64,000 nucleotides of DNA from Sphingomonas carotinifaciens (GCF_009789535.1 NZ_WSUT01000005.1:558001-622000), one strand, 5' to 3'. Positions 1 to 11,343 are shown, numbered from the stretch's first letter. A program made the numbers and translations. The notes: generated by a model not told the origin, from the sequence alone.

Positions 1-416
1 CTGACGCCCATCGGCAATTGGTCCAGGATCGCGTAGCCGCCCGGTGCTTCCTTGGGCAGGCCCTGACCCGCCAGCAGCATCCGCGCCTTGGAATAATCCT
101 CCTCGCTCACCGTCAGCGCGCCGGTCGCATCGTCGATGCGGCTGGCGATGTTGCCGGTGGACAGCGCGGTGGTTACCGCCTGCTTGTCCGCGTCCGACAA
201 ATTGCTGAACAGCGTCTTTTGCGGCGGGGTGGACAGGCTCATCCAGGCGAGTGCCGCCGCCGCGATCAGGCCGATCAGCAGCGCCATCGGCGCGGAACGG
301 CGCACGGCGGGCTGCGCCAGCACGCCCTTGATCTGGCGCAGCGGGTTCGCGAAGCGTTCGGGGAGTTGCGGGCCGCCCGGCGTGGCGGGGTTGGCGGGTG
401 TCAGCGCTGTGCTCAT
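1..416 (-). CDS. fliF: Flagellar M-ring protein FliF (N-terminal part; runs off the window)
   Basis: FliF forms the MS-ring in the inner membrane on which the flagellar basal body is built. Only the first 138 or so codons are present. A polar, Pro/Ala-rich cytoplasmic start is followed by one hydrophobic membrane segment (about residues 42-60). The beginning of the first periplasmic ring domain comes next, with the family signature ARMLLAGQGLPKEAPGG near residues 112-128. The ATG lies one base after the fliE stop codon, so fliE and fliF are translationally linked. The family assignment is secure from this piece; the rest, including the C-terminal FliG-binding tail, lies outside the window. 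Confidence 0.93.
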   Translation of the reverse strand, partial: MSTALTPANPATPGGPQLPERFANPLRQIKGVLAQPAVRRSAPMALLIGLIAAAALAWMSLSTPPQKTLFSNLSDADKQAVTTALSTGNIASRIDDATGALTVSEEDYSKARMLLAGQGLPKEAPGGYAILDQLPMGV

Positions 417-417
417 G

Positions 418-788
418 TTACACCGGCATGCTCATGATGTCCTTGTAGGCGGACAAAAGTTTATTTCTCACTTGCAGCGTCGCCTCGAACCCGACCGAGG
501 CCTGCTGGCGCGCCAGCATCACCTTGGCGATGTCCATGGTTTCGCCGCGCTCATAGCTTTCGGACAGCTTGGCGGCCTGTTGCTGGCTGTCGTTGACGCT
601 TTTGACCGCCTCGTTCAGCGTGTCGGCAAAGCTTGCCGGCTGTGCGCTGGCCGCCGCGGCTGCACCCTCGGCGGCCTGTGCGCCACCGGTCTGTGCCGCG
701 GCCTTCAGCGCCTGGTTGCGCTCCAGGATCTGCGCGCGCAGCGCCATCACCCGGTCGACGCCCATGGCGCCGTTGACGCCCCCGATAC

Positions 789-792
<4 letters not shown>
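418..792 (-). CDS. fliE: Flagellar hook-basal body protein FliE
   Basis: FliE is the small periplasmic adaptor between the MS-ring and the proximal rod. The 124-residue product has an Ala/Gln-rich N-terminal half and the conserved C-terminal half with FADTLNEAVKSVNDSQ, then ARQQASVGFEATLQVRNKL and a terminal AYKDIMSMPV. Length and C-terminus are normal for the family. Its start codon overlaps the stop codon of the upstream sigma-54 regulator (ATGA), and fliF begins one base after its stop. The three genes are therefore read as one unit towards the left edge. Confidence 0.95.
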
Positions 793-2066
<1,274 letters not shown>

Positions 2067-2268
2067 CGGAGGGACATTCCTTTCGCCGTCCCCAATGCTC
2101 GATTCGTCCCCAAAAAAAGGTTAATTCGGCCGCTTGCCGGCAAACTATTTCCGGGCGCGTCGCCCCCGTGCGTGAGCACGCGCGCGCAGGCCCGCATCGC
2201 GCCCGCGCGAAGAGCGCCCCGGCGGCAACCAAACCGGCAAGACCGGCAAGATTTTTCCGACATCCGGC

Positions 2269-2295
2269 TAAAACCTGCCGCCGCCTTGCCGTTTC
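2269..2295 (+). promoter_or_regulatory. Sigma-28 (FliA)-type promoter of the first flagellin gene
   Basis: TAAA at 2269-2272 is followed after exactly 15 bases by GCCGTTTC at 2288-2295. The enterobacterial sigma-28 pattern is TAAA-N15-GCCGATAA. The same arrangement with the same spacing occurs upstream of the second flagellin gene. Predicted transcription would start near 2302, leaving a leader of about 60 bases before the ATG. Confidence 0.6.
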
Positions 2296-2364
2296 TCCAC
2301 TTGGCGGCTCGGTGATCCGATGGGGATCGGAAAGGTTCGCCGAGCAAGAGATGGAGTTTTCGAC

Positions 2365-3216
2365 ATGACCGTTATTGCCAGCAACATCAGCGCGCTGCGC
2401 GCCACCGCCGCTTCGACCTCCGCACAGAACGCGCTCGGCAGCTCGATGCAGCGCCTGTCCACCGGCAAGCGCATCAACTCGGCCAAGGACGATGCCGCCG
2501 GCCTCGCCATCTCGGCCTCGATGACCGCGTCGATCAAGGGCATGGCGCAGGGCATCCGCAACGCGAACGACGGCATCTCGATGGCGCAGACCGCCGAAGG
2601 CGCGCTCGATGAGGTGAGCAACATGCTCCAGCGTATGCGCGAACTGAAGGTTCAGTCGCAGAACGGGACCTATTCGGACGATGACAAGGCAAACATCACC
2701 GCGGAGCAGACCGCTCTCGCCGAACAGATCAGCTCGGTCGTCCAGAACACGCAGTTCAACGGCACCGCGCTGTTTACTGGTCTCGACAAGAGCATCCAGA
2801 CCGGCGCAACGAGCAACGATACGGTCAGCATCAAGATGCGCGACCTGACGGCTGCCGCCGCCGGAACGGGTGCCACGGCAACCGGCTCGGCTTTGAGCGC
2901 CGTTATCGATTTCGCTCCAACAGGCACGGCCACTGCTCTCAAGGCCGATACCCTTGCCGGCTATGACGCGGCAATCAAGGACGTCGCCAATGTTCGCGCC
3001 GGTCTCGGCGCCACGCAGAACCGCCTCCAGTCGGCGGTGAACAACGCCACCTCGAACCTGACCAACCTGTCCGAAGCCCGCAGCCGCATCGAGGACACCG
3101 ACTTCTCGGAAGAAACGACCGCACTCGCCAAGGCACAGATCCTCAGCCAGGCATCGACCGCAATGCTCAGCCAGGCGAACCAGTCGCAGCAGGGCGTGCT
3201 GAAGCTGCTCGGCTAA
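2365..3216 (+). CDS. Flagellin (first of two tandem copies)
   Basis: Flagellin is exported through the flagellar secretion channel and polymerises into the filament. The 283-residue product has a conserved N-terminal D0/D1 part ([17 protein letters not shown], then [19 protein letters not shown] and [21 protein letters not shown]). The central region (about 140-205) is short and Thr/Ala-rich and replaces large D2/D3 domains. The C-terminal D1/D0 part carries [20 protein letters not shown] and ends QGVLKLLG. The start is set by the ribosome site around 2347-2356 and by alignment with the second copy. A strong terminator follows. It is closely related to the gene at 3409 in both terminal domains and differs mainly in the middle. 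Confidence 0.96.
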   Translation: MTVIASNISALRATAASTSAQNALGSSMQRLSTGKRINSAKDDAAGLAISASMTASIKGMAQGIRNANDGISMAQTAEGALDEVSNMLQRMRELKVQSQNGTYSDDDKANITAEQTALAEQISSVVQNTQFNGTALFTGLDKSIQTGATSNDTVSIKMRDLTAAAAGTGATATGSALSAVIDFAPTGTATALKADTLAGYDAAIKDVANVRAGLGATQNRLQSAVNNATSNLTNLSEARSRIEDTDFSEETTALAKAQILSQASTAMLSQANQSQQGVLKLLG

Positions 3217-3265
3217 CCGGCCCGATCACCCGCCCCGGTTCGACCGGGGCGACAGGCTTCGATAA

Positions 3266-3297
3266 CCCGGCCTTCCACTTGCGAAGGCCGGGATTTT
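3266..3297 (+). terminator. Rho-independent terminator of the first flagellin gene
   Basis: Perfect 10-bp stem, CCCGGCCTTC (3266-3275) with GAAGGCCGGG (3283-3292), 7-base loop, then ATTTT. It lies between the two flagellin genes, so each copy is probably transcribed separately. Confidence 0.85.
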
Positions 3298-3318
3298 GGG
3301 GCTGGGAATCTTTTTTCC

Positions 3319-3345
3319 TAAAGGTGGCGGCTCACCGGCCGTTTT
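3319..3345 (+). promoter_or_regulatory. Sigma-28 (FliA)-type promoter of the second flagellin gene
   Basis: TAAA at 3319-3322, 15 bases, then GCCGTTTT at 3338-3345. It is the same box pair and spacing as upstream of the first flagellin gene, although the 15-base spacers differ. That conservation of boxes but not spacer supports a real promoter. Confidence 0.6.
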
Positions 3346-3408
3346 TCCGTCGTGACAGCTCGACCTTCGCCGTGGGGGCGCGGAGAGCTTTCGAGACGGA
3401 GAATGACC

Positions 3409-4257
3409 ATGACGGTTATTGCAAGCAACATCAGCGCACTTCGCGCGCAGGCGGCGTCCACCAACGCCACCAACTCGCTCAGCACCTCGATGCAACGCCT
3501 GTCCACCGGCAAGCGCATCAACTCGGCCAAGGACGATGCCGCCGGTCTCGCAATCGCCGCGTCGATGAGCGCGCAGATCAAGGGCATGAACCAGGGCATT
3601 CGCAACGCCAATGACGGCATCTCGATGGCGCAGACCGCCGAAGGCGCGCTCGACGAGGTCAGCAACATGCTCCAGCGCATGCGCGAACTGGCGGTGCAAA
3701 AGGCCAACGGCACCTATTCCACCGATGACAAGGCCAACATCACCGCCGAGCAGGATGCACTGGCCGCGCAGATCACCAACATTCTGCGCAACACGCAATT
3801 CAATGGACAGAAGCTGCTCGATGGCACCGCCGGCGCAGCGGCGGATGGCAAGGTATCCATCCAGGCGGGCGCGAACACCAATGATGCGGTCGTGATGACG
3901 TTCGGCAATCTGACCGCCGACGCCAATCTGACCGCAGTCGTCACCTTGGGTACGGACACGGTTCCCGCAGCGATCAAGGCGACCGCAACGCTGGAGAATT
4001 TCGACAAGGCGATCGGCTCGGTCGCCAATGTCCGCGCCGGTCTCGGCGCGACGCAGAACCGTATCCAGTCGGCGGTCAACAACCTGACCGCCAACGTCAC
4101 CAACCTGTCGGACGCGCGCAGCCGGATCGAGGACACCGATTTCTCGGAGGAAACGACCGCGCTCGCCAAGGCGCAGATCCTCAGCCAGGCATCGACCGCG
4201 ATGCTCAGCCAGGCGAACCAGTCCACGCAAGGCGTGCTCAAGCTGCTCGGGCAGTAA
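3409..4257 (+). CDS. Flagellin (second of two tandem copies)
   Basis: This is a 282-residue filament protein, paralogous to the gene at 2365. The N-terminal D0/D1 segment ([17 protein letters not shown]) and the C-terminal block through [20 protein letters not shown] are nearly the same as in the first copy. The central stretch (about 135-205) differs in sequence and length. An earlier in-frame ATG at 3403 exists, but the GGAG at 3398-3401 is correctly spaced (7 bases) only for the ATG at 3409. That start also matches the first copy. The gene has its own sigma-28-type promoter and terminator. Two flagellins may allow filaments of mixed composition. Confidence 0.96.
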   Translation: MTVIASNISALRAQAASTNATNSLSTSMQRLSTGKRINSAKDDAAGLAIAASMSAQIKGMNQGIRNANDGISMAQTAEGALDEVSNMLQRMRELAVQKANGTYSTDDKANITAEQDALAAQITNILRNTQFNGQKLLDGTAGAAADGKVSIQAGANTNDAVVMTFGNLTADANLTAVVTLGTDTVPAAIKATATLENFDKAIGSVANVRAGLGATQNRIQSAVNNLTANVTNLSDARSRIEDTDFSEETTALAKAQILSQASTAMLSQANQSTQGVLKLLGQ

Positions 4258-4337
4258 TCCGCCCGAAGCCCCGGCGCCGCGCCCCCACTCGGGTGCCGGG
4301 GCCGACCGACGCTGTTCCAGCACGGGTCGCAAGGGAA

Positions 4338-4366
4338 CCCCGGTGGCGTGCAGCCACCGGGGTTTT
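4338..4366 (+). terminator. Rho-independent terminator of the second flagellin gene
   Basis: Perfect 10-bp stem CCCCGGTGGC / GCCACCGGGG (4338-4347, 4353-4362) with a 5-base loop followed by TTTT. Confidence 0.85.
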
Positions 4367-4411
4367 GCGCGTCGCCCCTATATAAAGATTCGCGCGCGCG
4401 GGATCGCCCGT

Positions 4412-5041
4412 TCAGCGCAGGCTGGCCGTCACCCCGTCGATTACGAACTGCACCGCCAGCGCGGCGAGCAGCACACCGAGCAGCCGGGTGATCACCGCCT
4501 CGATCTTGGCGCCCATCAGCCGCATCAGCGGCCCGGCCATCAGCAGCGCGATCAGCGTCAGCACCAGGATCGACACCATCGCCCCCAGCACCACCAGCGA
4601 CCGCTCGATCCCGCTGTTCCGGCTCATCAGTAGCATCACCGACGCGATCGATCCCGGCCCCGCGATCATCGGCATCGCCATGGGGAAGATCGACACGTCC
4701 TCGACCTCCGGATCGTCCGCCACCTTGGCCGCCCGGTCCTCCCGCCGCTGCGTCCGCTTCTCGAACACCATCTCCAGCGCGATCAGGAACAGCATGATCC
4801 CGCCCGCGATGCGGAACGAGGGCAGGCCGATGCCCAGACCGTGGAGCAGCGCCTCGCCGAACAGCGCAAAGACGAACAGGATCGCCGCCGCCACCGCCAC
4901 CGCGCGCACCGCCATCGCGCGGCGATGCGTCGCCGTCGCGCCGGCCGACAGCCCGGCATAGATCGGCGCACAGCCTGGCGGGTCGATCACCACGAAAAAG
5001 GTGACGAGCGACGAGAAATAGAGTTCGACCAGCCCGTTCAC
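4412..5041 (-). CDS. MarC-family integral membrane protein
   Basis: This 209-residue polytopic inner-membrane protein belongs to the MarC (UPF0056) family, whose biochemical role is unknown. It has about six hydrophobic segments. The family motif [16 protein letters not shown] lies near the start of the second segment, and [18 protein letters not shown] lies in the middle. I place the start at the GTG at 5041, which overlaps the folD stop (GTGA) and gives a normal family length. It is last in a run of four tightly packed genes (yggT, DUF167, folD, marC). The N-terminal half of the family often carries the NPxG-like PP motif; here it is DPPG. Confidence 0.85.
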   Translation of the reverse strand: MNGLVELYFSSLVTFFVVIDPPGCAPIYAGLSAGATATHRRAMAVRAVAVAAAILFVFALFGEALLHGLGIGLPSFRIAGGIMLFLIALEMVFEKRTQRREDRAAKVADDPEVEDVSIFPMAMPMIAGPGSIASVMLLMSRNSGIERSLVVLGAMVSILVLTLIALLMAGPLMRLMGAKIEAVITRLLGVLLAALAVQFVIDGVTASLR

Positions 5042-5913
5042 AGCAGGGTTTCGTCGATCGACACGCCCATCCGACGCCCGGCGGACACCAGCGTGTTGCG
5101 CAGCAGCACCGCGATGGTCATCGGGCCGACGCCGCCCGGCACCGGCGTGATCGCACCGGCAACCGCCCGCGCACCCTCGAAATCCACGTCGCCGACCAGC
5201 CCGGTCTCGGTACGGTTGATGCCGACGTCGATCACCGTTGCACCCGGCTTGATCCAGCCGCCCTCGATCAGCTTGGGGATGCCCACCGCCGCCACGACGA
5301 TATCGGCCGCGCGCACCTTGGCGGGCAGGTCGCGGGTGCGGCTGTGCGCGATCGTCACGGTGCAGCTTTCCTGCAGCAACAGTTGCGCCATCGGCTTGCC
5401 GACGATGTTGGACCGGCCGACCACCACCGCATCGAGCCCGGCCAGTGTGCCATGCACATCGCGCAGCAGCATCAGGCAGCCCAGCGGCGTGCACGGCACG
5501 AAGCCCGGCAGGCCCGTCGCCAGCCGCCCGGCATTGACCGGGTGGAAACCGTCGACGTCCTTGTCCGGATCGATCGCCTGGATCACCGCCTGTGCATCGA
5601 GATGCGCAGGCAGCGGCAGTTGCACCAGGATGCCGTCCACCGCCGGATCGGCGTTCAGCGCGGCGACCAGGGCCATCAGCGTCGCCTGGTCGATATCGGC
5701 GGACAGGCGATGCTCGAAGCTTTCCATCCCCGCCTCGCGCGTCGCGCGGCCCTTGGACCGCACATAGACGCTGGAGGCCGCATCCTCACCGACCAGCACC
5801 ACCGCCAGTCCGGGGGCGCGGCCGGCCGCCGCCTTGAAGGGTTCGACCTGGGTGGCGATGCGGGCTCGCAGGCCCGCGGCATAGGCTTTGCCGTCGATGA
5901 TCGTAGCGCTCAT
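5038..5913 (-). CDS. folD: Bifunctional methylenetetrahydrofolate dehydrogenase / cyclohydrolase FolD
   Basis: FolD interconverts 5,10-methylene-, methenyl- and 10-formyl-tetrahydrofolate in the cytoplasm, supplying one-carbon units for purines and fMet-tRNA. The 291-residue length is normal. Y50 and K54 in YVRSKG are the catalytic pair; [27 protein letters not shown] (NADP-binding) and [12 protein letters not shown] are all intact. Its ATG overlaps the stop of the DUF167 gene (ATGA), and its stop overlaps the marC start, so it is translated from a polycistronic message with both. Confidence 0.97.
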   Translation of the reverse strand: MSATIIDGKAYAAGLRARIATQVEPFKAAAGRAPGLAVVLVGEDAASSVYVRSKGRATREAGMESFEHRLSADIDQATLMALVAALNADPAVDGILVQLPLPAHLDAQAVIQAIDPDKDVDGFHPVNAGRLATGLPGFVPCTPLGCLMLLRDVHGTLAGLDAVVVGRSNIVGKPMAQLLLQESCTVTIAHSRTRDLPAKVRAADIVVAAVGIPKLIEGGWIKPGATVIDVGINRTETGLVGDVDFEGARAVAGAITPVPGGVGPMTIAVLLRNTLVSAGRRMGVSIDETLL

Positions 5914-6212
5914 GCCCCAGTGCCATAAAGCGCGGCGGCGGTGCGCGCCAGCGTCTCCGCGTCCCCATCCAGATGCAGGCGCTTCAACCGCGCCGTCTCA
6001 CCCGCGACCAGCCGCACCGCCCCTCGCCGCAGGCCGAAGGCCTTGGCTACCAGCGCGATCAATGCCGCATTGGCCGCACCATCGACCGGTGCCGCCGCCA
6101 GCCGTGCGGCCAGATGGTCGGTCGTCCCCGCTGCAAGCATGTCGCGCCCGGCGCGCGGCGTCACCCGGACGGCGATCTGCAACCCGCCCTCCCGCGGGGT
6201 CCATGCCGGCAC
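5910..6212 (-). CDS. DUF167 (YggU-type) small conserved protein
   Basis: This is a 100-residue basic protein of the DUF167/YggU family, function unknown. The conserved core reads [10 protein letters not shown] near residues 16-25, then [21 protein letters not shown], the family hallmark. The only suitable start is a GTG at 6212 (the visible nearby ATG is out of frame). It sits 9 bases after yggT. A yggT-yggU neighbourhood is common in Gram-negative bacteria, which supports both calls. Confidence 0.85.
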   Translation of the reverse strand: MPAWTPREGGLQIAVRVTPRAGRDMLAAGTTDHLAARLAAAPVDGAANAALIALVAKAFGLRRGAVRLVAGETARLKRLHLDGDAETLARTAAALYGTGA

Positions 6213-6221
6213 GGCCGCGGA

Positions 6222-6527
6222 TCAGCCGACCACGACGCCGTAGCTTTGCTGCATGATCGCCGTGCCCACCAGCCGGTCCAGGATGATGATCGCCAGCAGC
6301 ACGACCATGGGCGACAGGTCCAGCGCCCCGAAATCGGGCAGGATGCGCCGTACCGGCCGGTACAGCGGATCGGTCATCCGCTGGAGCGCGTACCAGATCG
6401 TCCGCACCATGTCGTTCGACGTGTTGATGACGTTGAACGCGATCAGCCACGACAGGATCGCCTGCACGATGATGATCCACCACGCGACGTTGAGCAGAAT
6501 CTGGAGAATCTGGAGGATGTAGATCAA
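6222..6527 (-). CDS. YggT family membrane protein
   Basis: This 101-residue protein has two hydrophobic segments (about residues 3-32 and 72-94) separated by the signature NTSNDMVRTIWYALQRMTDPLYRPVRRILP. YggT proteins sit in the inner membrane; links to osmotic stress and septum placement are known for homologues, but no reaction is established. The start is a TTG at 6527, since no ATG or GTG is in frame and GGAG lies 8 bases upstream. It heads the yggT-DUF167-folD-marC run. It could also be co-transcribed with argB, 164 bases upstream. Confidence 0.88.
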   Translation of the reverse strand: MIYILQILQILLNVAWWIIIVQAILSWLIAFNVINTSNDMVRTIWYALQRMTDPLYRPVRRILPDFGALDLSPMVVLLAIIILDRLVGTAIMQQSYGVVVG

Positions 6528-6636
6528 CGCACGCGCTCCGTTTGGATGATGCCCGTTTATCTAGGCCCCATGCGCTGGCCCGGCAACGCCTGCGGTATAT
6601 TTCGGGCCGTGGTGCCGGCGCCTCAAAGGCTTTTTG

Positions 6637-6660
6637 GAAATTGGCGAAAGAGCCAATTTC
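6637..6660. repeat. Inverted repeat between argB and yggT
   Basis: Perfect 9-bp arms GAAATTGGC and GCCAATTTC around a 6-base loop. Neither strand has a run of T after the stem, so it is not a classical terminator. The rest of the argB-yggT gap shows nothing recognisable. Confidence 0.5.
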
Positions 6661-6691
6661 GGGCGCCCACAGCGCATTTCTAAACGGACTC

Positions 6692-7591
6692 TCAGCGCCG
6701 GACCAGCGTTCCCGCGCCGCGCCGGGTAAAGATCTCCAGCAGCATCCCGTGCGGCACGCGTCCGTCCAGGATCACCGCGGCATCCACGCCCGCCTCGACT
6801 GCCGATACGCAGGTCTCCAGTTTGGGGATCATGCCCCCGGAAATCGTGCCGTCGGCGCGCAGCGCGGCGATCGCTTGCGGGTTCAGGTCGGTCATCAGCT
6901 CGCCCTGCTTGTCCAGCACGCCCGCCACGTCGGTCAGCAGGAAGAAGCGCGATGCGCCCAGCCGTGCGGCGATCGCACCCGCCATGGTGTCGGCATTGAT
7001 ATTGTAGGTATGGCCATCGGTACCGATCGCGATCGGCGCGATGACGGGGATGATGCCGTCCGCCGACAGGCTGTGGATCAGTCGCGGGTCGACCGATACC
7101 GGCTCGCCGACGAAACCGAGGTCGACATGCCGCTCGATCCCCTGTTGCGGATCGGCCTCGCGCCCCCGCACCTTTTCCGCGGTGACCAGGCTGGCGTCCT
7201 TGCCCGAGATGCCGACCGCACGGCCGCCGGCCGCGGCGATCCAGCTGACGATTTCCTTGTTGATCGATCCGGCCAGCACCATCTCGGCGATGTGCGCGGT
7301 TTCCTTGTCGGTCACGCGCAGGCCGTTGACGAACTGCGACTCGACGCCCAGCCGCTTCAGCATCGCGCCGATCTGTGGTCCGCCGCCATGCACGACGACT
7401 GGATTGATCCCCACCGCCTTCAACAACACGACGTCTTCGGCGAAGTCGCGCTGGCGCTCGGGGTCGCCCATCGCATGGCCGCCATATTTCACCACGAACG
7501 TCTTGCCCGCATAGCGCTGCAGATAGGGCAGCGCCTCGGTCAGCGTCTCGGCCTTGGCGAGCAGGGCGGCGTCGGGCGTATGATCGGTCAT
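6692..7591 (-). CDS. argB: Acetylglutamate kinase ArgB
   Basis: ArgB phosphorylates N-acetyl-L-glutamate, the second step of arginine synthesis. The 299-residue product has the kinase motifs VVKYGGHAM (K35), [34 protein letters not shown] and GGMIPKLE, as expected for the amino-acid kinase fold. The start at 7591 is chosen because upstream in-frame codons read into the spacer after yhhQ and homologues begin at this point. It lies 22 bases after yhhQ on the same strand. No other arginine genes are in the window. Confidence 0.96.
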   Translation of the reverse strand: MTDHTPDAALLAKAETLTEALPYLQRYAGKTFVVKYGGHAMGDPERQRDFAEDVVLLKAVGINPVVVHGGGPQIGAMLKRLGVESQFVNGLRVTDKETAHIAEMVLAGSINKEIVSWIAAAGGRAVGISGKDASLVTAEKVRGREADPQQGIERHVDLGFVGEPVSVDPRLIHSLSADGIIPVIAPIAIGTDGHTYNINADTMAGAIAARLGASRFFLLTDVAGVLDKQGELMTDLNPQAIAALRADGTISGGMIPKLETCVSAVEAGVDAAVILDGRVPHGMLLEIFTRRGAGTLVRR

Positions 7592-7613
7592 GCCGCGCCC
7601 CTTAGCGAAAGGC

Positions 7614-8249
7614 TCAGGCGCGATCCAGCCGCCGGCCCAGTCCGACGAACACATAGATCAGCGGCGGCACGATCAGCGCGGACAGCGCGACCTTGGCGAT
7701 CATCTGCCCCACGATCAGCGGCCCGATCGGAAATTCGCCGTAGAATGCGATGGTGACGAACAGCAGCGTGTCGACCACCTGGCTCAGCATGCTGGCGACC
7801 GCGGCGCGCAACCACAACAGCTTGCTGCCCTCCGCACCTTTCAGCGCGGCAAAGATCGTCACGTTCAGCGTCTGCGAAATGCCATAGGCGACGATCCCGC
7901 CCAGCCAGATGCGCCACGTCGTCCCCAGGATCAGCTGGATCGCGTCGCGATTGGCCGGCACCATCTCGGGCGAGGGCGGCAGGATCCACACCACCCAGGA
8001 CAGGAACAGCGAGACGAGAAGCGGCACGAAGCCCACCTGCACCAGCCGGTTCGCGGTCGCGCGGCCATGCAGCTCGGCCACCGCGCTGGAGGTGACGACC
8101 AGCAGCAGGAAGGCGAAGATGCCCGCCTCCACCGCCAGCGGCCCCAGCGACACCTGCTTGTTGCCCAGCACGCCGGCAATGCAGACCATGCCGCCGTAAA
8201 AGATCGAAAGCGCGAACAGCGAGCGCGACAGCGCGGTGGGTCGGTCCAT
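7614..8249 (-). CDS. yhhQ: VUT-family queuosine precursor transporter YhhQ
   Basis: This 211-residue inner-membrane protein has about six hydrophobic segments and the VUT-family features [27 protein letters not shown] and [15 protein letters not shown]. YhhQ of E. coli imports the queuosine precursors preQ0/preQ1 used for tRNA wobble modification; that function is transferred by family. The ATG at 8249 removes a non-conserved upstream extension. argB follows after 22 bases and may be co-transcribed. No queuosine synthesis genes are near. Confidence 0.85.
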   Translation of the reverse strand: MDRPTALSRSLFALSIFYGGMVCIAGVLGNKQVSLGPLAVEAGIFAFLLLVVTSSAVAELHGRATANRLVQVGFVPLLVSLFLSWVVWILPPSPEMVPANRDAIQLILGTTWRIWLGGIVAYGISQTLNVTIFAALKGAEGSKLLWLRAAVASMLSQVVDTLLFVTIAFYGEFPIGPLIVGQMIAKVALSALIVPPLIYVFVGLGRRLDRA

Positions 8250-8412
8250 GTCCCCTGCTAACGCGTCGCGCGCGAAGGTCAATTCGCGATGGCGTCCCGT
8301 CCCGCCTGTCGGACAATCAGCCTCTAGCCGCCTTGCGCCGGTGCCCCTATGCTATGGTGCCGCGCAGCCGGGGGGCCGCGTCGCCTTGATCCTAAGTCAC
8401 GCCGGGAACAGC

Positions 8413-9672
8413 ATGAATCGTATCGCCATCGGCTTGGCCGGTATTGTCGTTATTCTGGCGATCGCCGTCGCGCTGTCCGCCGATCGCCGGGCGATCCGCC
8501 CGCGCGTCGTGGGGGCCGCCTTCGCGCTCCAGGCCGGCATCGCCGTCCTCGTCCTCTATGTGCCGTGGGGCAAGCGCATCCTGCAATTCCTGTCGGGCGG
8601 CGTCGCGGACCTGCTCGGCTATGCGAATGCCGGCACCAACTTCCTGTTCGGCGCGCTCGCCACCGATCCGCTCGGCCGCAATTTCGCGATCCAGGCATTG
8701 CCGGTGATCATCTTCTTCGCAGCCCTCGTCTCGATCCTCTATTATCTCGGCATTATGCAGTTCGTCGTGCGCTGGCTGGGTGGCGCGATCGAGCGCGTGA
8801 TCGGCGTCTCCAAGGTCGAGTCGCTGTGCGCGGCGGCCAACGTCTTCGTCGGCCAGTCCGAATCGCCGCTCGTCATCCGCCCCTATCTCGCCGGCCTGAC
8901 CCCGGCGCAGCTTTTCACGGTGATGACCAGCGGCATGGCGGGCGTCGCCGGCACCATCCTGGCCGCCTATGCCTCGATGGGTATCTCGATCGAATATCTG
9001 CTTGCCGCCTCGTTCATGGCGGCGCCCGGCGGCATCCTGATGGCCAAGATCATCATGCCCGACCGGATGGAGCCGCCCGCCGGACAGTTGCCGCTCGGCG
9101 ACAATCTGGAGGACGAGCAGATCGCTCTGGCCGAGGCGACGCATGACGAGGAACGCCCCGCCAACATCATCATGGCCGCAGCGCAGGGCGCACAGACCGG
9201 CGTGAAGCTGGCGGTCGCGGTCGGCGCGATGGTGCTCGCCTTTGTCGCGCTGGTCGCGCTGGCCAATGGTCTGCTCGGCGGCATCGGCGGCTGGTTCGGC
9301 CTGCCGGGGCTCAGCTTCCAGGCGCTGCTCGGCTATGTGTTCCAGCCGATCATGTTCCTGCTCAACGTGCCGTGGAACGAGGCGGCGATCGCCGGCGGCC
9401 TGTTCGGCGAGAAGATCGTGCTGAACGAGTTCGTCGCCTATATCGATCTCGGCAAGCAGGCCGCGCAGCTTTCGCCGCGCACCGTCGCGGTCGTCACCTT
9501 CGCGCTGTGCGGCTTCGCCAACTTCTCCTCCATCGCGATCCAGATGGCGGTAACGGGCAGCCTCGCCCCCAACCAGCGCCCGACCATCGCCCGCCTCGGC
9601 ATCCGCGCGCTTGTCGCCGGCAGCCTAGCGAACCTGATGTCCGCGGCCCTCGCCGGATTGCTGATCGTATAA
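8413..9672 (+). CDS. Concentrative nucleoside transporter (NupC/CNT family)
   Basis: This is a 419-residue sodium- or proton-coupled nucleoside importer of the inner membrane. An N-terminal Nucleos_tra2_N segment is followed by the gate region and the C-terminal transport domain. Substrate-site motifs are [13 protein letters not shown] (canonical G-Q-T-E-A-P), [26 protein letters not shown] and [12 protein letters not shown]. The length is normal. It starts at the ATG at 8413, after a 163-base divergent gap from yhhQ. The exact nucleoside specificity cannot be read from the sequence. Confidence 0.93.
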   Translation: MNRIAIGLAGIVVILAIAVALSADRRAIRPRVVGAAFALQAGIAVLVLYVPWGKRILQFLSGGVADLLGYANAGTNFLFGALATDPLGRNFAIQALPVIIFFAALVSILYYLGIMQFVVRWLGGAIERVIGVSKVESLCAAANVFVGQSESPLVIRPYLAGLTPAQLFTVMTSGMAGVAGTILAAYASMGISIEYLLAASFMAAPGGILMAKIIMPDRMEPPAGQLPLGDNLEDEQIALAEATHDEERPANIIMAAAQGAQTGVKLAVAVGAMVLAFVALVALANGLLGGIGGWFGLPGLSFQALLGYVFQPIMFLLNVPWNEAAIAGGLFGEKIVLNEFVAYIDLGKQAAQLSPRTVAVVTFALCGFANFSSIAIQMAVTGSLAPNQRPTIARLGIRALVAGSLANLMSAALAGLLIV

Positions 9673-9699
9673 GGCCGGCGCGCCGGTTCAGTGCCTGAT

Positions 9700-9756
9700 C
9701 CCTCTCCCACCGGGAGAGGGAGGGAGGCGCGTCAGCGCCGGAAGGGTGAGGGCGGC
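9700..9756. repeat. Dispersed palindromic repeat, CCCTCTCCC family
   Basis: CCCTCTCCC / GGGAGAGGG hairpin (9700-9720) is followed by a GGCGC / GCGCC hairpin (9726-9739) and GGAAGGGTGAGGG. Related copies lie at 19059, 48681 and 50945. It fills the gap between the convergent nucleoside transporter and pncA genes and may also act as a terminator. Confidence 0.7.
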
Positions 9757-9760
9757 CTCT

Positions 9761-10399
9761 TCACCCCAACACCACCCCCGCCGCCGCGAACCCCGCTTCC
9801 GCCACGTCCACCGTCGTGCGACCACCGGAAACCGGCATGCCGATCGCCCGCGCATGGTCCTTCAGCACCACCGCGCCGAACCCCTCGCGCACCGCGTCCA
9901 GTGCCGACCACGCCACGCAGAAGTCGTACGCCAGCCCGACGAACACGCAGCGCCGCACACCCAGATCGCGCAGCGCCCCCGCCAGCCCGGTGCGCGTCAC
10001 CTTGTCGTTCTCGAAAAACGCCGAATAGCTGTCGACCGCCGGGTTGATGCCTTTGCGCAGGATCAGCCGCGCCCGGTCGACTGCCGGGATCACCGCGGGG
10101 TGGAACCCGGCACCGGCCGACCTTTGAATGCAGTGATCCGGCCACAACACCTGCTCGCCATAAGCCATCGTCATGGTGGAAAAGGGCGCCGCCCCCGCAT
10201 GGCTGCTCGCAAAGGAGGAGTGCCCCGCCGGATGCCAGTCCTGCGTCACCACCACGGTGGCGAACGCGGCCGACAGCGCGGCGATCGGCGCCATCACCGC
10301 ATCGCCGTCCGCCACCGCCAGCGCGCCGCCCGGGCAGAAATCGACCTGCGGGTCGATCACCACCAGCGCGTCGCCCGGCTTCACCGCGAATCCGCTCAC
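9761..10399 (-). CDS. pncA: Nicotinamidase (PncA, isochorismatase fold)
   Basis: PncA hydrolyses nicotinamide to nicotinate for NAD salvage. The 212-residue protein shows the cysteine-hydrolase triad D16, K116 and C161 (in GLAYDFCV) and the metal site D54, H56, H60 ([10 protein letters not shown]), with the [15 protein letters not shown] N-terminal motif. The start is a GTG at 10399 overlapping the stop of the upstream dehydrogenase gene (GTGA). Pyrazinamidase activity is usual for the family. Related isochorismatase hydrolases lack this exact metal site, so the specific call is fairly firm. Confidence 0.93.
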   Translation of the reverse strand: MSGFAVKPGDALVVIDPQVDFCPGGALAVADGDAVMAPIAALSAAFATVVVTQDWHPAGHSSFASSHAGAAPFSTMTMAYGEQVLWPDHCIQRSAGAGFHPAVIPAVDRARLILRKGINPAVDSYSAFFENDKVTRTGLAGALRDLGVRRCVFVGLAYDFCVAWSALDAVREGFGAVVLKDHARAIGMPVSGGRTTVDVAEAGFAAAGVVLG

Positions 10400-11265
10400 C
10401 GCGTCGGCACCGGCTCGTCACCCGAATAGTCGTAGAAGCCGCGCCCCGTCTTGCGGCCATACCAGCCCGCCTCGACATATTTCACCAGCAGCGGCGCCGG
10501 GCGGAACTTGGGGTCGCCCGTCCCTTCGAACAGCACGCGGGTGATCTCCAGACAGGTATCCAGCCCGATGAAATCGGCCAGCGTCAGCGGCCCCATCGGG
10601 TGGTTCAGCCCCAACTGGCACGCCGCGTCGATATCCGGGATCGTCGCCACGCCTTCACCCAGCGCGAAGCACGCCTCGTTCAGCATCGGCATCAGCACGC
10701 GGTTGACGATGAAGCCCGGCGCGTCGTTCGCACGCACCACCCGCTTGCCCAGCGTCTGTGCATAGGCCTCCACCGTCGCCACCGTCTCGTCCGACGTGGC
10801 CAGCCCGCGGATCAGCTCGATCAGGCCCATCACCGGCACGGGGTTGAAGAAATGCACGCCGACGAAGCGCGCCGGGTCGGGCGATGCCTGTGCCAGCCGC
10901 GTGATCGGAATGGACGAGGTGTTCGACGCCAGCACCGCATCGGCGCGCAGCACGCGGCCGACATCCTCGAAGATCGCGCGCTTGATCGCCTCGCGCTCGG
11001 TCGCCGCCTCGATCACCAGATCGCAGTCGCCCATTCCGGACACGTCGCCTACCGGCTCGATCCGGCCGAGCAGCGCATCGGCATCGGCGCGCGTCATCTT
11101 CTCCTTGGCGATCTGCCGGTCGAGCTGCTTGGCGATGCCCGCCTTGCCCTTTTCCGCCCGTGCCAGATCGGTATCGGCCAGCAGCACGCGAAAGCCCGCG
11201 CCCGCGGACACCTGGGCGATTCCTGCGCCCATCTGTCCTGCCCCGATCACGCCCACTGCCTGCAT
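10396..11265 (-). CDS. 3-hydroxybutyryl-CoA dehydrogenase
   Basis: This 289-residue cytoplasmic enzyme of the 3-hydroxyacyl-CoA dehydrogenase family interconverts (S)-3-hydroxybutyryl-CoA and acetoacetyl-CoA using NAD(P). The Rossmann motif [11 protein letters not shown] is at residues 8-18. The catalytic region has NTSSIP and GVHFFNPVP (catalytic His), and the C-terminal dimer domain carries [16 protein letters not shown] and [17 protein letters not shown]. The start is the ATG at 11265, 9 bases after AAGGAG; a GTG two codons upstream is too close to that site. pncA overlaps its end. Fatty-acid or PHA metabolism are the likely contexts. Confidence 0.93.
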   Translation of the reverse strand: MQAVGVIGAGQMGAGIAQVSAGAGFRVLLADTDLARAEKGKAGIAKQLDRQIAKEKMTRADADALLGRIEPVGDVSGMGDCDLVIEAATEREAIKRAIFEDVGRVLRADAVLASNTSSIPITRLAQASPDPARFVGVHFFNPVPVMGLIELIRGLATSDETVATVEAYAQTLGKRVVRANDAPGFIVNRVLMPMLNEACFALGEGVATIPDIDAACQLGLNHPMGPLTLADFIGLDTCLEITRVLFEGTGDPKFRPAPLLVKYVEAGWYGRKTGRGFYDYSGDEPVPTR

Positions 11266-11343
11266 GTCCACACTCTCCTTGGTCGTCGTTGCGCCCGCCC
11301 TACCGGGTTCGGAACGCAGCGGCCAGCGGCGGGTTGAAGGACC

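Noticed and set aside
2094..2111. Possible -24/-12 element for the sigma-54 regulator itself (TGGGGACGAATCGAGCA on the minus strand)
   Set aside because: Spacing is right, but the -24 and -12 boxes match the consensus weakly, so it is not reported as a feature.
3325..3340. A GG-N10-GC pattern (TGGCGGCTCACCGGCC) upstream of the second flagellin gene, resembling a sigma-54 promoter
   Set aside because: The boxes are poor beyond the invariant bases, the first flagellin gene has no equivalent, and the region is explained by the sigma-28 pattern shared by both genes.
6637..6660. Terminator of argB
   Set aside because: The stem is good, but no T-run follows on the minus strand; it is listed only as an inverted repeat.
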